A DNA stretch of 64,000 bases, from assembly GCF_028640845.1 (NCBI RefSeq), contig NC_080548.1:14974814-15038813 (forward strand), given 5' to 3'. Shown in pieces: positions 1 through 11,800 of the stretch. The notes under the pieces are model-generated. The model was given only the letters and a program-made list of their open reading frames with translations. It had not been told where the DNA came from and searched no databases. Position 1 is the first letter of the stretch; every line of letters starts with the position of its first letter. Made by a program: the position numbers and the translations under genes. This DNA comes from Ahaetulla prasina (taxonomy: Eukaryota; Chordata; Lepidosauria; Squamata; Colubridae).

Positions 1-1540
1 AATAGAAAGGATGGTCTTGCACCAAAGTGGACCACAGTTGCTTCATACTAATATCCTAGCAAGTTAGTTTCCCAAGGTTTCCTATAATCCTATTTTCCCT
101 GATATGGGATGGGTTTGCCTAACTTCCCATACAACACATGGGTTAACCATGATTTGTTAAGTAAGTCACATCTAGGTTCACAATCCCTTGGCTGTAAACC
201 ACACCAAGCCCAAATCAAATAAACCACATTATGCCATAGCACCCAGCCTTTGTGGTGCAAAGCATGTGCTTTGACACTGAACCCCAGTCCTTGCTGGGTT
301 AGTAATTTGGGAAGTGCCATTGTCTGCAGATGGAGGAATGCCCCAGGAAGGAAGAAACAGCCTGTTCCTCAGGTTGGTAAGGTACTGCTTGAAAAATAAG
401 TCCTGAGGGAAGTAAGAATTACTAATTGTAGGATTTCAAGTGCAAAAAAAAATTGAACAAAAGATTAACCAGTTATTTGTTTACAGCTTATAAAAAAGAA
501 ATTAAAGATAATATGGATGAGGCTTTGAGAGAGCCGAGTAGAATGCAATCTTTACATTCTAGAATGTGATGTAAGTATCTTGCATCCCTTGATGGCTTAT
601 CTATGGAATAAAGAACGAAGGAGACTTGGAGAAAGATCTGAATCTACTAACATTTAAACAAGATTACAAAATATAGAGACTTATGGAGTGTCAGTAGATG
701 GCCAGGCCCGCTTACTTGATGAAAACAGAGTTTTGAAGCATTAATAGAAGTTCTGATTAGAGTGGTATGATTGTTGGTTTGTCAGCTGATCAGAAACATC
801 AATTAATGCTATCATGGCAATTCTCCAAGACATTTGGTAATATTACATTTGTGGGCCCATTTCCTAATTTTCTTACGGATAGTAATTTTTATTTTGATAC
901 CCGTGCCACCCTACTGTTATTTTTAAGTCTCTAAATCTCCATAACCAGCAATTCTCCAGCAGACTCAATTGTGAGCCTCTGGCTGGTGCACTGCTGCTAG
1001 CAAGGCAGTTCTAATAGGGAAGATGGGTACACAAGTGTTGAAGGGATGTATAGCATTGGCAAGCTCCTTATGACATCACTAGAGCAGTACATCTCCCATC
1101 CCCATGACAATGGTTATATATATTGCCACCAAAGATCTTGAGACTGCCTGCTCCTGAACAACAATTGCTGGGGAATAAGAGTAGGGAGGGAGTGTTGCCT
1201 TTATGTTGTGCTTATGGCTGGGCATCTGGTGAGGGGCAGCATTGTAGAAAACAAGATGATGAGCACTGTAGGGCCTTGGTCTGATTTACCAATTCTCTTA
1301 AGTTCTTGTCCTGACTTTTATGCTATCTCTTTCTACACATACACAAACACACACACACACAGTGCTCTGTTGTCACCTTCTGCATGCATGTGTATGAAAT
1401 CAACAGTTTTGAAAAGGGAAGACCAAAAACCTTGACTAGACAATTTGTGTATGCCTTCCCAATGTTGTTTTAGGATTTTTGAATCTTACAGTTTACATAT
1501 TTACATGAAAGGAATGGATTGGGCAGGTGGGACAGATAAT
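1..1540. other. upstream flank, no gene recognised
   Basis: AT-rich unique sequence upstream of ARID1A. The reading frames here are short, lack recognisable domains and look like chance. A short CA run lies near 1344-1362. I see no exon of a neighbouring gene. Confidence 0.6.
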
Positions 1541-1698
1541 TTTATTTTATTTATTTATTTATTTTTATTTATTTATTATTCCAATTTATATACCGCCCTT
1601 CTCCCAAAGGACTCAGGGCGGTTTACAGCCAAATAAAACAATACAAACAATACAAAAGTTAAAAACATATTTTGTTTAAAAAACTAATTCAATTTGGC
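1541..1698 (-). mobile_element. CR1-type LINE, 3' tail only
   Basis: On the minus strand this is the extreme 3' end of the same CR1 family that is nearly full in its RT region at 32399-33885. It shows the A-rich joint (here as ATTT repeats at 1541-1580), the terminal hairpin at 1593-1621 with CCGCCCT/AGGGCGG arms, and the following 'caatttggcc' segment. It has no coding capacity. The hairpin loop reads UUUG instead of the UUCG seen in the better copies, so this copy is older or mutated. Confidence 0.85.
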
Positions 1699-3119
1699 CA
1701 AAAGATTAAGAACTCTAGCAATTTTACTTGAATATAAGATGATCAGGCTGTTAATTTGACACAAAACAAATCAGAACTTGGGAAATGGTTTTTTGTGTAT
1801 GTGCTCTATTGTGTCCACCTCTGGGCTACTAAAATCAAACGTGTGGAAAGTCCTTCAGGGTAGCAATTCAAACCTGTCATTTAAAAGGAGCCAAGTTACA
1901 ATATTTTCATTCGTAAAGAAGATAACGGGTACAAGAACAAGCATCTGGAATTACTTGCACAGGTCATAGTAGGCACATAGTAGGCATATAGTAGGCACAT
2001 AGGCATGTAGCTAACAAAATGCGATTCATCAGCTGAATAATTAGAAATTATAAAAAATGAAGTAGGCCACAAAGATAAAACAGTAAGCGATTTTGAGACC
2101 AAAACTGGAGATAACACCTATTGGGTGGTTGGATTTGATTTGGGAAATTTAATGAAGGGTTATTGTTTTCATGTTTACTACATTGGTTGGTAGTTTAAAT
2201 GAAACTTGCATATCAGCACGATTAAACATGTTATATGTGTTGCCTTCTTTTATGTCACCAGTATGCTTGATAGAATCATTGGACTTTTTGTTTTATTAAT
2301 TGTAAATTTTAAATCTGTATATTTCTGCTATTCATCACAGAGGCTGTGTTCATACAATGAGCTAACTCGTGAATCACTGAATCTTGGTGGACTGAATGCC
2401 TAGTTGGTAGAAACCAAGGCAGTCAGATCCAACTTGTATGTTGCTACAAATTCAGCCAAAATCTGGACTTGACATATAAGTAACCTAATAGAGAGATTTG
2501 GAGGTGCGTGGCCCTCCTTCAGCACAAGGGTACACATTTGGGCATCAAACACCAGCCGAGTACATATGGATCTCACACATTGTTGCTTCTGGTACTGCAC
2601 ATAATGAGTTTTATAGTCATCATTCTGTTGTCCTCTGGACCTCCATACTGCTCAGGTGAAAGAAACTTAGGCTGCACAAGGCATGCTCCCTGCAGCATTA
2701 AGGATAGTCATGAAATGTAAATTCATTTCTTGGTGTGGTTACTTGAATGAAAGCCTTGACCATTGTTCCCCAAGATCTGTTTTGTACAATACACTGAACC
2801 ACATACCCTTGGCAGTTAATGTTTTTTTGGCTGGGGCTGTTGGTGCGAACTTGCCCCGTGATTAGTGATTAATTGAAGTTCACTCTGCCTTGCGAATTGT
2901 ACAAATGAACCCCAGTGGCCCAAAAGGCATGAATTGCACTACTAAAATCCATCCTCTCTTGAACATGCTTCTATGCCTGCCGCCTTTTCTGAAGGAACAG
3001 TGCCACCCATCACCCGGTTTTCCCAAGTTATTACAGCGAGCATCACAACTAAGAGTGAACTTTCCCACTCCTGCTCCATCCAGCAGGGCTCTAGTTGAAG
3101 TTTTGATCTATTCTGGCAG
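1699..3119. other. upstream flank with a small tandem repeat
   Basis: Unique sequence. At about 1965-2003 an 11-12 base unit (AGTAGGCACAT-like) occurs three times in tandem. GC content rises from about 2880 towards the CpG island. No coding exon recognised. Confidence 0.5.
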
Positions 3120-3587
3120 TTCATCTCTCCGGCCTTTATGCGGCGTCTCTTAATCCCTCCTGCCCTTAAAGCTACCAAGTCCTGGACTTTCCTAGCGACC
3201 GGAGGCTTTGTGCGCTTTGCAAAAAAAAAAAGAGAGAGCAAGCGGCTGCCGCTTCCCTCGAGGGGGGTGTGTGTTAGTGGGAGCGGGCGGGCCCGGAGCA
3301 GCCTCCGCTGTCCTCTGAAGCGAAGGTTCCCCCGGTCCATCTTCGCTGTTTTGTCAGCTTCCTTTTGTGGCTTTCGCAAAGCTAGAGTTCGGCTCCTCCG
3401 CCGGCAAATCCGTATCAGGTTTTGCAAGCGGCCGGCGGCTGTTCGCTTCCAGCTTTCAGCCGTGCTGAGTTGAAAGCGTCCAGGGCCTGGCAGCTCCTCC
3501 TTTGTGAGGGGGGGGAGGGGAAAAGGGCGCTCCGCTCCGCGCCAGATTCCACTCCGGGTTTGGCAAGTTGCCGCGGCGCTGGGTAAA

Positions 3588-3617
3588 ATGGCAGTGCTGA
3601 GCCTCGTGTCGGAGTGA
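3588..3617 (+). other. possible upstream ORF 1 (9 codons) in ARID1A leader
   Basis: ATG at 3588 followed by eight sense codons and TGA at 3615-3617. It matters only if transcription starts upstream of 3588, which is not known. The start has A at -3 and G at +4, a good context. Confidence 0.4.
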
Positions 3618-3918
3618 GCAGGACTCGGCGGACGAGAGTCGGAAGCCGCCGCCACTCGGCTCGCCTCGGTCTCGCCTCTCGGCCCGGCTCCGCGCAAGGG
3701 GCTCCGTCCGGCGTCTCCTCGCCCGCTGTGCCCCCCTTTCCCTTTCTCCTCTTCCCCCCACCGGGAGCCCCGTCCTGCTCCCCTCCCCCTTTCCTCCTCC
3801 TCCTCCTCCTCCTCCTCCCCCCTTTCTTCGCCGGCTGCAACTGAGCGAGGAGGCACCGCGGGGCCAGGCCCCTCGCACCCGCGTCCAACCCGCCGGAGCT
3901 CGCCGCGCCGGGGGAGGA

Positions 3919-3957
3919 ATGAGACCCCGTTGTCCCGCCGAGCCCGCCGCCGCTTGA
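3919..3957 (+). other. possible upstream ORF 2 (12 codons) in ARID1A leader
   Basis: ATG at 3919 with twelve sense codons and TGA at 3955-3957, ending 125 bases before the ARID1A start and in a different frame. The context 'gaggaATGa' has G at -3 and A at +4. It lies in sequence that resembles the human leader, so it is probably transcribed. It could modestly reduce main-frame initiation. Confidence 0.5.
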
Positions 3958-4082
3958 GCGGGGAGGACGAGGAGGAGGAGGAGGAGGAGAAGAGCGGTGA
4001 GGCCTTGTGCCGGCCGGCCGGCCAGGCGGGGAGTAGGTCGGGCGGGGAGGGGGGTGGGCTGGCTGGCTGGGGAGGGGGGATC

Positions 4083-5231
4083 ATGGCCGCTCAGGTGGCC
4101 CCCGCCGCCGCCGCCAGCAGCTTGGGTGCCCCGGCTCCGTCCGAGCTGAAGAAAGCGGAGGCGCAGCAGCGGGATTGTTCGCCGGAGGAGGCGGGGGGCG
4201 AGGCGGCGGAGCGCGGCGGCGAGAAGCAGTCGGAAAGTGAAGGTCCCCCGGGAAAGGAACTGCAGGACGGGGCCGAGAGCAATGGCGGGGGCGCTGGGGC
4301 CGAGCCCGACCTGAAGAGCCCCAACGGGAACCCGGGCCCTAGGCCCGTCGCCACCCTGAACAATAACCTCCCGGAGCCGCCCGGTAGTGGTGGCGGCGGC
4401 GGCAGTAGCAACAGCAGCGACGGGGTGGGGACGCCGCAGCCACAGCAGCAGCAGCAGCAGCAACAACCGCCGCCCCCGACTCATCCGGCCGCCTTAGCCC
4501 CGCCAGCCTACGGGTTCGGGCAACCCTACGGTCGAGGCGCCCAGGCGGCTGCGGCCGTCGTCGCGGCCGCTGCTTTCCACCAACATGGCGGACAACAAAG
4601 CCCTGGCATGGCAGCGCTGCAGAGCGGGGGCCTGGAGCAGCCGTACTCGGGGCCCGCGGGGCCCCCCCAGGGGCCGCCCCCTCCCCAGAACTCGCATGGC
4701 GTCGGCAGCGCGGAGCACGGCTTCCCCAACCACCAGTACAACAACTACTACCCCGCCGCCGGGCGCAGCGCCGGCGCCTACCCGCCTCCCCCTCAGGCCT
4801 ACGCCCTGAGCTCCCCCCGGGGAAACGCTCAAAGCCCCGCTCAAGCCGGGGCGAAACCGCCGGCCTCGGTTTTCCAGCAGCAGCGGTTCGGGGCCATGGG
4901 GCCCTCGGCCGGCGGCGCAGGAGGCGGCAGCATCGGGGGCCCTTCCCCGCAACCCACGTCGACCCCCACCCTCAACCAGCTGCTCACTTCCCCTAGCTCG
5001 ACTAGGGGCTATCAAGGGTACCCAGGGGCCGATTACGGGACCGGCCCCCAGGACGGCGGAGCGACGGCCAAGGCCCCGGCCGCACCGGACATTGCTTCTC
5101 AATACAGCGGGGCCACCGGCCAAGGCTGGGCGGCAGCCGGCCCGGGAAGCCAACAAAGGAGCCACCACGCGCCCATGAGCCCCGGGAGCAGCAGCGCCGC
5201 CGGGGGACCGTCGCTCGCCAGGAGCCAACAG
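4083..5231 (+). CDS. ARID1A: ARID1A (BAF250A) coding exon 1, residues 1-383
   Basis: ARID1A is the large AT-rich-interaction subunit that defines the canonical BAF (SWI/SNF) chromatin remodeller in the nucleus. This exon encodes its disordered N-terminus. Recognition rests on near-identity to vertebrate ARID1A: start [70 protein letters not shown] and [14 protein letters not shown]. The LXXLL motif LNQLL is at residues 297-301. The start is the first ATG in this frame after a GC-rich leader (gggatcATGg). The exon ends at a GTAAAA donor in phase 0. Human exon 1 encodes 379 residues as I recall, here 383. Glutamine tract at residues 121-128; Ala, Gly and Pro runs are abundant. The frame stays open 258 codons past the donor, which I attribute to GC-rich composition. 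Confidence 0.97.
4443..4466 (+). repeat. CAG/CAA repeat encoding Q8 in ARID1A exon 1
   Basis: Six CAG codons followed by two CAA codons give glutamines 121-128, just before a proline run. The tract sits where human ARID1A, from memory, has only a short Ala/Pro stretch, so it looks specific to this lineage. A pure CAG run of six is short but could vary in length. Confidence 0.85.
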
Positions 5232-5859
5232 GTAAAACTCGGGCGCGGGGGAAGAAAGGGGTGCCGGGGCCGCCTCTGGGCCGTCGGCCCGGGGTGGGTG
5301 GGGGGCGGCTGGAGAGGGCCGACAGCGAAAGCGGGAGGGGAGCTTGCCGCTCCTGGGGGGGGCGCTTCCGTGGGGCCGGGCTCGCCTGGGCTTTTCCCAG
5401 GCCCACATCGTTATAGCGAGCTGCCATTGTCTGCCTCTCTTTCCTCTCTGTCTCTAAAATGGCTGCCTCTCTGCCTTCCCTTCCTCCCTTCTCCAGCCTT
5501 AGTGGCAGGTCTTTCTGAGGGGCGGTTGTTTTCCCTTTCTCCCCTCCTGAGGGGTGGGGGGGTTCCTGGGGATGGTGGAGGGGAGGCAAGGCTGGCCGCC
5601 GCCGCCACCTCTGGGGGGGTGGGGAGGGGTGGGGTGGCAAAAAATAGCTCCCTGTTGCTGCCTTGGGAGTGGGGGGGAAGAAAAAAGAGGGTGTGCGGAG
5701 TGGCTTGGGGGGGCTGGCGAAGTCGGTGGGGCTCCCTGCTCTCTGCCATCTCCCTCTCCCCCTTGGGGTGGGTCTGCTTGAGCGTCCTGCGAGGTGCCCG
5801 GGGGTGGGTGGGGGTAAAGAAGAGGGCAAGGGGACCTCCTTGGGAGACACTCTTCTCTG

Positions 5860-8193
5860 GTCCAGGCTGGCCGGAGCCATTTTCTGGATCACCTTTTTTA
5901 AGATCGCCAGGTGCCTCCAGCTTTTGCCTGGCAGTGCTGGTAAACAGTTCAGCGATTGGAGTAGTAAGTGCAGATTGCTTTGGTTTGGGATTTGAATTAT
6001 GGAGGTAAAATCCTTCTGTCAAAGCCAGGAGACAGTTGGTCTTAGGTTGACATCCTATCTGTGATCTGATTGGCTCCCCATCTCCTGCTCTTGGCCATTT
6101 ATAATTGCCTCTGATGTAATGGTACAACAATCCTGATGAGCTCATAAACTTTTACACTCTGCTTTTCTTACCAGCCCTAACCCAGCGCATCCCTGCCACT
6201 TTTGACTTTTTAAAAAAAATTTTTTTAATTTTATTTATTTATTTATTATTGTTTGGATTGTGATTCGGATTCCACGGCTGAAATTGGCTGTGACCTTGAG
6301 GAGGTTCAGCAGGAGCAGATCATCTCGCAGACCAGACCGGCTGCCCTAGATGCATTGTGCCTTGAAACAAAAGAGGCAGAGGTGCATTTTGTGCTAACAG
6401 GAATTTATTTCGCTGGTTAAGCCTGAAGTCGATTCTGTGGACACAATACCTTGCGCCGTATAATTTTCCCCTGTCAGACAAATTCATTTATTTTGTTTCT
6501 GTGACTCCTGGAGAATAAGTGATTCTTTTCAAGTTTGATACATTTTTCATCTTGAATCACTGGCTGCACAAACAAATACAATAATTACAATTCATTATTT
6601 TTCAAAATTCATATTACTTAAACAGTCCATTTTATTCTACAAGGCAAATAAATAAAATTATTTTCTTGAAAGAGAAAGTTGAATCTTAGTATAGGGTCAT
6701 TTAATAAAAACATGTTATGTGTAATAACAGAAATTGAGGGAATGAGAGTTCAGTTTACCTAAATTATAACTTTGTAGATTTTTAAAATGTAGGTAATAAA
6801 CACATATTAAGCTGTACTGTTGATCTGGTATTTGTTATATGTTAGTCTATTAAAAGGTAAATGTATTTCATTTATCTGCTGAGTTCTTACTACTTTAGAC
6901 TTTTCATCAGTGTTTGCAATACTTCAATCTGATAGTTTTTCACTAGGAGCAAAAAGAGATTAACTACTTGAACTTTATTTCTTAAAAATGCACTTATGTT
7001 ATTATAAAAATTCTCTACTTATTTTATGCAATGTTGCCAGCATACCTGCTGCTGTAGTATAATAATCTGTTTAAATGACTTTACAATTCTAAGAAGATGG
7101 TAGACAAACAGGAGAATAGGACAAATAGAAATAAGATGACTGTTCCATTAATTCTTCTGAAATAGAACTGTAATCCCCCCCCCAATTTGATGCAACTTGG
7201 AGCAGATTGTAACAATTCTGTATATTTAGGTGAAACTGCACAGATTTCTTAGAGCTGCTAATATGCTGAAAGGTATGCTCATCAGAGAGCTATAATTGGT
7301 CTTGGTAACCTGAAATACCTGGGTAATGTATGTTTGCATTACACTTCACACTTGTAAAGATGCTCACCATACAGCAGGTGTTAACAAAAATTGAAAATGC
7401 TTACCATATTGGTTTGCATATGTTTTTGTTGCAAAAACCAACCACTCTTTAACATTTTTGCATTTCATTAATGGCAGAGACTAATTATCTTATTTGAAAA
7501 GTTTATGACAACAATTAGGAGTAAGTATATACACACACACACACACATATACACACGAATGAATACCTCCTTTAGGGATAATGAAACACTATAAAATTCT
7601 ACATTATTTTTTTCACATTTCTAAGAGGGACATACTTAAGATGGTATGTAAATAAAAATGATTTTTGAATTCAGGTAATTCATATGCATGTCAGCATATT
7701 GAAATGGAGGCGAAGGGATTGGATTAGGATTAGATTCAGATTGAGACCACACGCTCGCCCATTCTGTCAGATTTGAAAAATAAAGATGAGAGTAACATTT
7801 TTGAAGTTGTATTTATTTGTAAGGTTTAAGGTTATTATTTATCTGATCTAATCCTAGATTCAAGTGATAAATGACTGGGATGTTTAGACAGGAATGCTAG
7901 TACAAAAAAGAAGAAATGAAATAGATTAATTCCTGTTTTCATATAGCATTGAATTGCATAATTGGTTGGTTCCCATTGCTAGGCCTGACTAGAAACTTAG
8001 TGTCTGATTTACTTGGCAGTATTTGTAGTTACTCATTAGTTTATCTGTCTCATGGTAAAGAAACCAAGATCACTACCTTTAATGTGCAGTTACTATAGAA
8101 GCATTACACAGTTTAATGACTGCTGTGTAGGGCAAGGGAGGCTACAATAGACTTAAAAGTAATTAACAGAACTCTAAAAACATAATACAAAAA
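5860..8193. other. intron 1, no repeat or gene recognised
   Basis: AT-rich unique sequence beyond the CpG island. It contains a T/ATTT-rich stretch near 6210-6250 and an (AC)n run at about 7527-7556. Nothing else recognised. Confidence 0.5.
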
Positions 8194-8291
8194 ATTCACA
8201 AAAGTGTTAATGTAGACTGACATTGACTTACTTAACATGTTAATTCACAAACATGTTAATGTAGACTGACATTGACTTACTTAACATGTTG
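8194..8291. repeat. 49-bp tandem duplication (two copies)
   Basis: The segment beginning ATTCACAAA at 8194 recurs from 8243 with a period of 49 bases and only a few differences, including the shared core TGTAGACTGACATTGACTT. The high similarity suggests a fairly recent local duplication. No function is evident. Confidence 0.85.
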
Positions 8292-8459
8292 TGTGTATTT
8301 AACAATTGTGATGTACAAATTGTGGTTTATAGTTTAGCAGTACATGAATCCAATCTGACTAGGTTTGTTTTTCACATTTATCTGTAAAGCGTTTGGTTCT
8401 TGGCTTAGCAAAAGTAGCAGTTGTGGTTTATAACCTGGTGAATGGCTTAGGCTTTAGTT

Positions 8460-8831
8460 CAGGGGTGTCAAACTCGATTTCATTGAGGGCCGCCATCAGG
8501 GTTGTGTCAGGGGCCGGGATGGGCGTGGCCAGCTTTATGTCACTCGTGTCAGCATTTGTGGTGGCCCAAGTGCTCTGGCAGCGAAAATGGGCTCCCGAGC
8601 TCCATTTTCAGCCGTGGCGGCCTCCTGTCGCCCTCTGACAGTGAAAACGAACTCAGGGTGGGGCAAGGCTGTTGCAGCCAAAAATGGAGCCTGAGAGGGA
8701 CATGCGTGGCCCTCCCGAGCTCCTTTTTCGCTAGCAGAGGCATTGCGGGCTGGTCCTTTGCTGTTTCTAGGGCAGCCCCGCGGGTCAGATCTAAGCACCC
8801 TGCGGGCTGGATCTGGCCCTCGGCACCCTTG
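8460..8831. mobile_element. non-autonomous hAT element, CAGGGGTGTCAAACTC family
   Basis: Begins CAGGGGTGTCAAACTC and ends CGGCACCCTTG, a decayed match to the expected inverted terminal repeat. It is flanked by perfect 8-bp duplications CTTTAGTT (8452-8459 and 8832-8839). Length 372 bp with no transposase. Internal GGATGGGCGTGGCCAG and GAAAATGGGCTCCC segments recur in the copy at 25819. The 8-bp duplication and CAGGGGTG start are typical of the hAT superfamily. Confidence 0.88.
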
Positions 8832-8839
8832 CTTTAGTT

Positions 8840-11800
8840 TATTCTCTGAGCCTGATGGCTCAGTGCAGTGTCTGAACCTGGTCTATGAATATTTACCTAT
8901 TCTTACATGCAATATTGATATCACATACCATGGGATTTCTCTGTTGGAAGCATCAACATCAGTAACAATAGCAGACTTTTGGCCTTGATGTACAGGGCCA
9001 AATTTAGAACTCTAGAAATTTAAGAGTTCTTGATCAATTCTTGCATGGTTTCCACTGAAATTGTAGGGCACGTAGAAAAAATAATTTCAGAATGAATAGT
9101 TAATACAAACAGTTCTGTAGTAGGTCATATCTTGTAACTTTTTAAATAGCATTTCATAAACAGAATTTACAAAACTGGCTGCTGTTAGCTTAGAATTCAT
9201 TTAAAATGATGCTTTAATAAAACATTCATTTTAGACTCAATAGTTCTGTATTATTAGTGTTGAGGCTAAACTTAATAAGGGAAACATGGAAATGTTTAAA
9301 AGTGAATGAATGAAATTGGTACTGTGTCTATACTACTAATAAGCACTGATCCTTTCAAATTATGTCTGAAATGATAATAGGATTTTATTGAGTTTTTAAA
9401 ACCTTATTTTCATTACATTGGTATTTGGTTACATAGATTGCCAGCAGTGTAGTAACTTTGGTATAACTTTTGCGTTTAAAGTTAGAAGATTCTCAGAATT
9501 GGTCTGTGTTGATAGGTACTTGGGTTTTGACCAATAAGCATAATTATTCTTAAAAAAATCAAATAACCACATATTATAGATCATAGTATCATTTGGGTAC
9601 TACTAGGCGCTATGATTCTAAGGCCATGTGATCAAAATGTTACTATATTTCATTGGAAAAACTTGTTTCCATAATTTTAACGCTTTACATATTTTTGAGC
9701 CCATCTTCACAAAGACCGAAGAGGGGTACAAGCACTGATGACTCCTTGCTGCGTTTTGAGAAAACTTCAGGTTGGTGTCTGGAAAAACCTCAGACCAGAG
9801 TTATACCTGTGCTAAAAACATTGCTGGGGATTATCTTGAAAGCTTGGTATGGCTTGCATTTGGACTTCCTGAATGAACACAGTGCCTTGTGCACACCTGC
9901 CAATATCCACTCATTGTGATCATTTGAGGAAGTTTGCTATGACTTGAAAACAAGCCTTCTCTATTGCTAGCTCAGTTCTTTGGAATGCCTGCTTTGCCGG
10001 ATTAAAAGGACCTGACCTCTTTGTTGGCTTTTTAAAAAAAGCATGAAAACACACCATCTAAACAAGTTTGTAATTACTGATATTCTTTTAAGTATTGCTT
10101 TAAATTGTTTTAATATCTTAGATTTTAATTTTGATTTTAAATGGAAATTGCCAAGAGACCTTTGAGTATTTGCTAAATATCTGGGTCAGGAAAATTATAT
10201 GAGATTCTGAATGCTAGAACAAGGCTTTTAAGAACCTCGTATCATTGAAATCTTGTTGATTAAAATATACAAACTGAACACAGGGCTATATAGGGACCCC
10301 AAAAGTCTGCGATGTAATATTCTGTGACCTTTAAAAGCTGGCAGCCTGATTTAGTTTTTAATGTGCCATAATAGGTGACTGAGGAATAATAATTTATATT
10401 TAACTTTCCCTTACTTTTGAAAATGAAATAATTTTATTTGTTGTCCTAACTCCATCCACCTTATTAAATGTGTCCGAATACATTTAATGAAAAATGTTGG
10501 ATATTCCTCTGATACTTACCAGTGCAGAAGAGGACAATCTTAACTGTGTCTATAAGTGAAAATACTTTAAATTTGGAAAGTTGCATTTAAATGAATATTT
10601 CATTCATATATAAGCATATAATCTTCATTGACATTCTTAAACTCGGTTCTAGATTCATGGGATCGTATGATTAATTTTAGCTTAGCCTAATACATGAAAT
10701 TAGTGTGATTTCTAAATTTTAAATTGATGGGTAACTCATTTCTCAGTCAAAAGCTACAATTTTTTGGAATAATTTGCTGGTGCCATATTATGGATAGGGC
10801 TGAAAAAAACCATGGCTGTAGCTAGAGCTAAAAGTATTTTTCGAGCTATTTTCGCATAGCTAAAGCTAGGGAAAGAACAGTTATCAGAGATGTGAATTGA
10901 CCTCTGGCATTGATGTTTTGCCCACGTTTAGCATTTTATGTGAAACAGGTCACTGGTTGAACATGGTTCAGTTAAAGCCTATTATTGGCTTGGTGATATG
11001 TATGGGTCCAGGCAACATTTCATTACTACAGACACCTTTTAAGTTGTCTTTATAGTTTTCTGTTTCGTGTGTACTCTTTTAGTTTTTAATGTAACTCATT
11101 TTAAGTTATTATACAGGCAAATGGAGATGTACAGTACAAATGAAATCATGATTTGAACAAATGCCCTTTTATAGACCCATATTAGAGGAGCTTTTGAAAC
11201 TGGGGGAAAAGAACGCTTTGACATTGATTTGTATGAGCTGTATTATTGTCATATCTGAATTCTCAGATAAGAGTTTGAGTTGTTGTGCTTCACTTCAAAC
11301 TGCTGTGCCATGAAGTAGGAACCAGTTTAGGGAGCTGAGTACTTGAATGGTAGACTGGAATCTTAAACCATGGAAACTATTCTTTTCTGTGGTTAGAAAA
11401 ATACGGTTTGGCACGATTGCTGATCATCACAGTGATTATTCTGAGTTCATCAGAAAAATTGAAAACCATTTCTTCAAAATTGATTGAAAGATTGCAGATG
11501 TAGAAGTTGACATTGATGCAGAAATATTTTTCTTTAAAAAGGGCTGCTTTTTAATTTTCCTTTTGTTTCATGTTCATATTATACCTTCCTTATATATGAA
11601 GTTTTTCTTGTTGTGAAGACAAGATGTTCCTATGTAAGAGTTTATAAGAAACATAGAAGCTTTACGTTGCTTGTCCTGGAATTTAATCTTTAAAATAACA
11701 TGCTATATATTAAAACATAGTCTATAAGGCATTGTTTTGCACATGCTGATTTTTTTTCTTAGTGCGGGCTGGGCTGTTCCCTTCCGTGTGTTAATTTATA

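Larger units (their letters stand above)
3120..5850 (+). promoter_or_regulatory. CpG island with presumed ARID1A promoter, leader and exon 1
   Basis: GC and CpG density jump at about 3120 and fall back after about 5850, covering the presumed promoter, 5' leader, first coding exon and start of intron 1. There is no TATA box at a sensible distance from the ATG, as is usual for a broadly expressed chromatin gene. The segment GCGGGGCCAGGCCCC near 3858-3872 resembles the human ARID1A leader as I remember it, so transcription probably starts upstream of it. An AAAATGGC motif at 3586-3593 fits a YY1-like site but also makes an upstream start codon. The exact start site cannot be fixed from sequence. 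Confidence 0.75.

Noticed and set aside
2942..4084. 380-codon minus-strand frame over the ARID1A promoter
   Set aside because: GC-rich, stop-poor CpG island sequence with low-complexity Arg/Glu/Ser runs and no domain; it is a compositional artefact opposite the leader.
4494..5408. 304-codon minus-strand frame opposite ARID1A exon 1
   Set aside because: Mirror of a strongly biased coding exon; the plus strand matches ARID1A directly.
5002..6145. Long minus-strand frames at the end of the CpG island
   Set aside because: Pro/Arg/Ser-rich translation from G-rich sequence, no recognisable protein, no splice logic.
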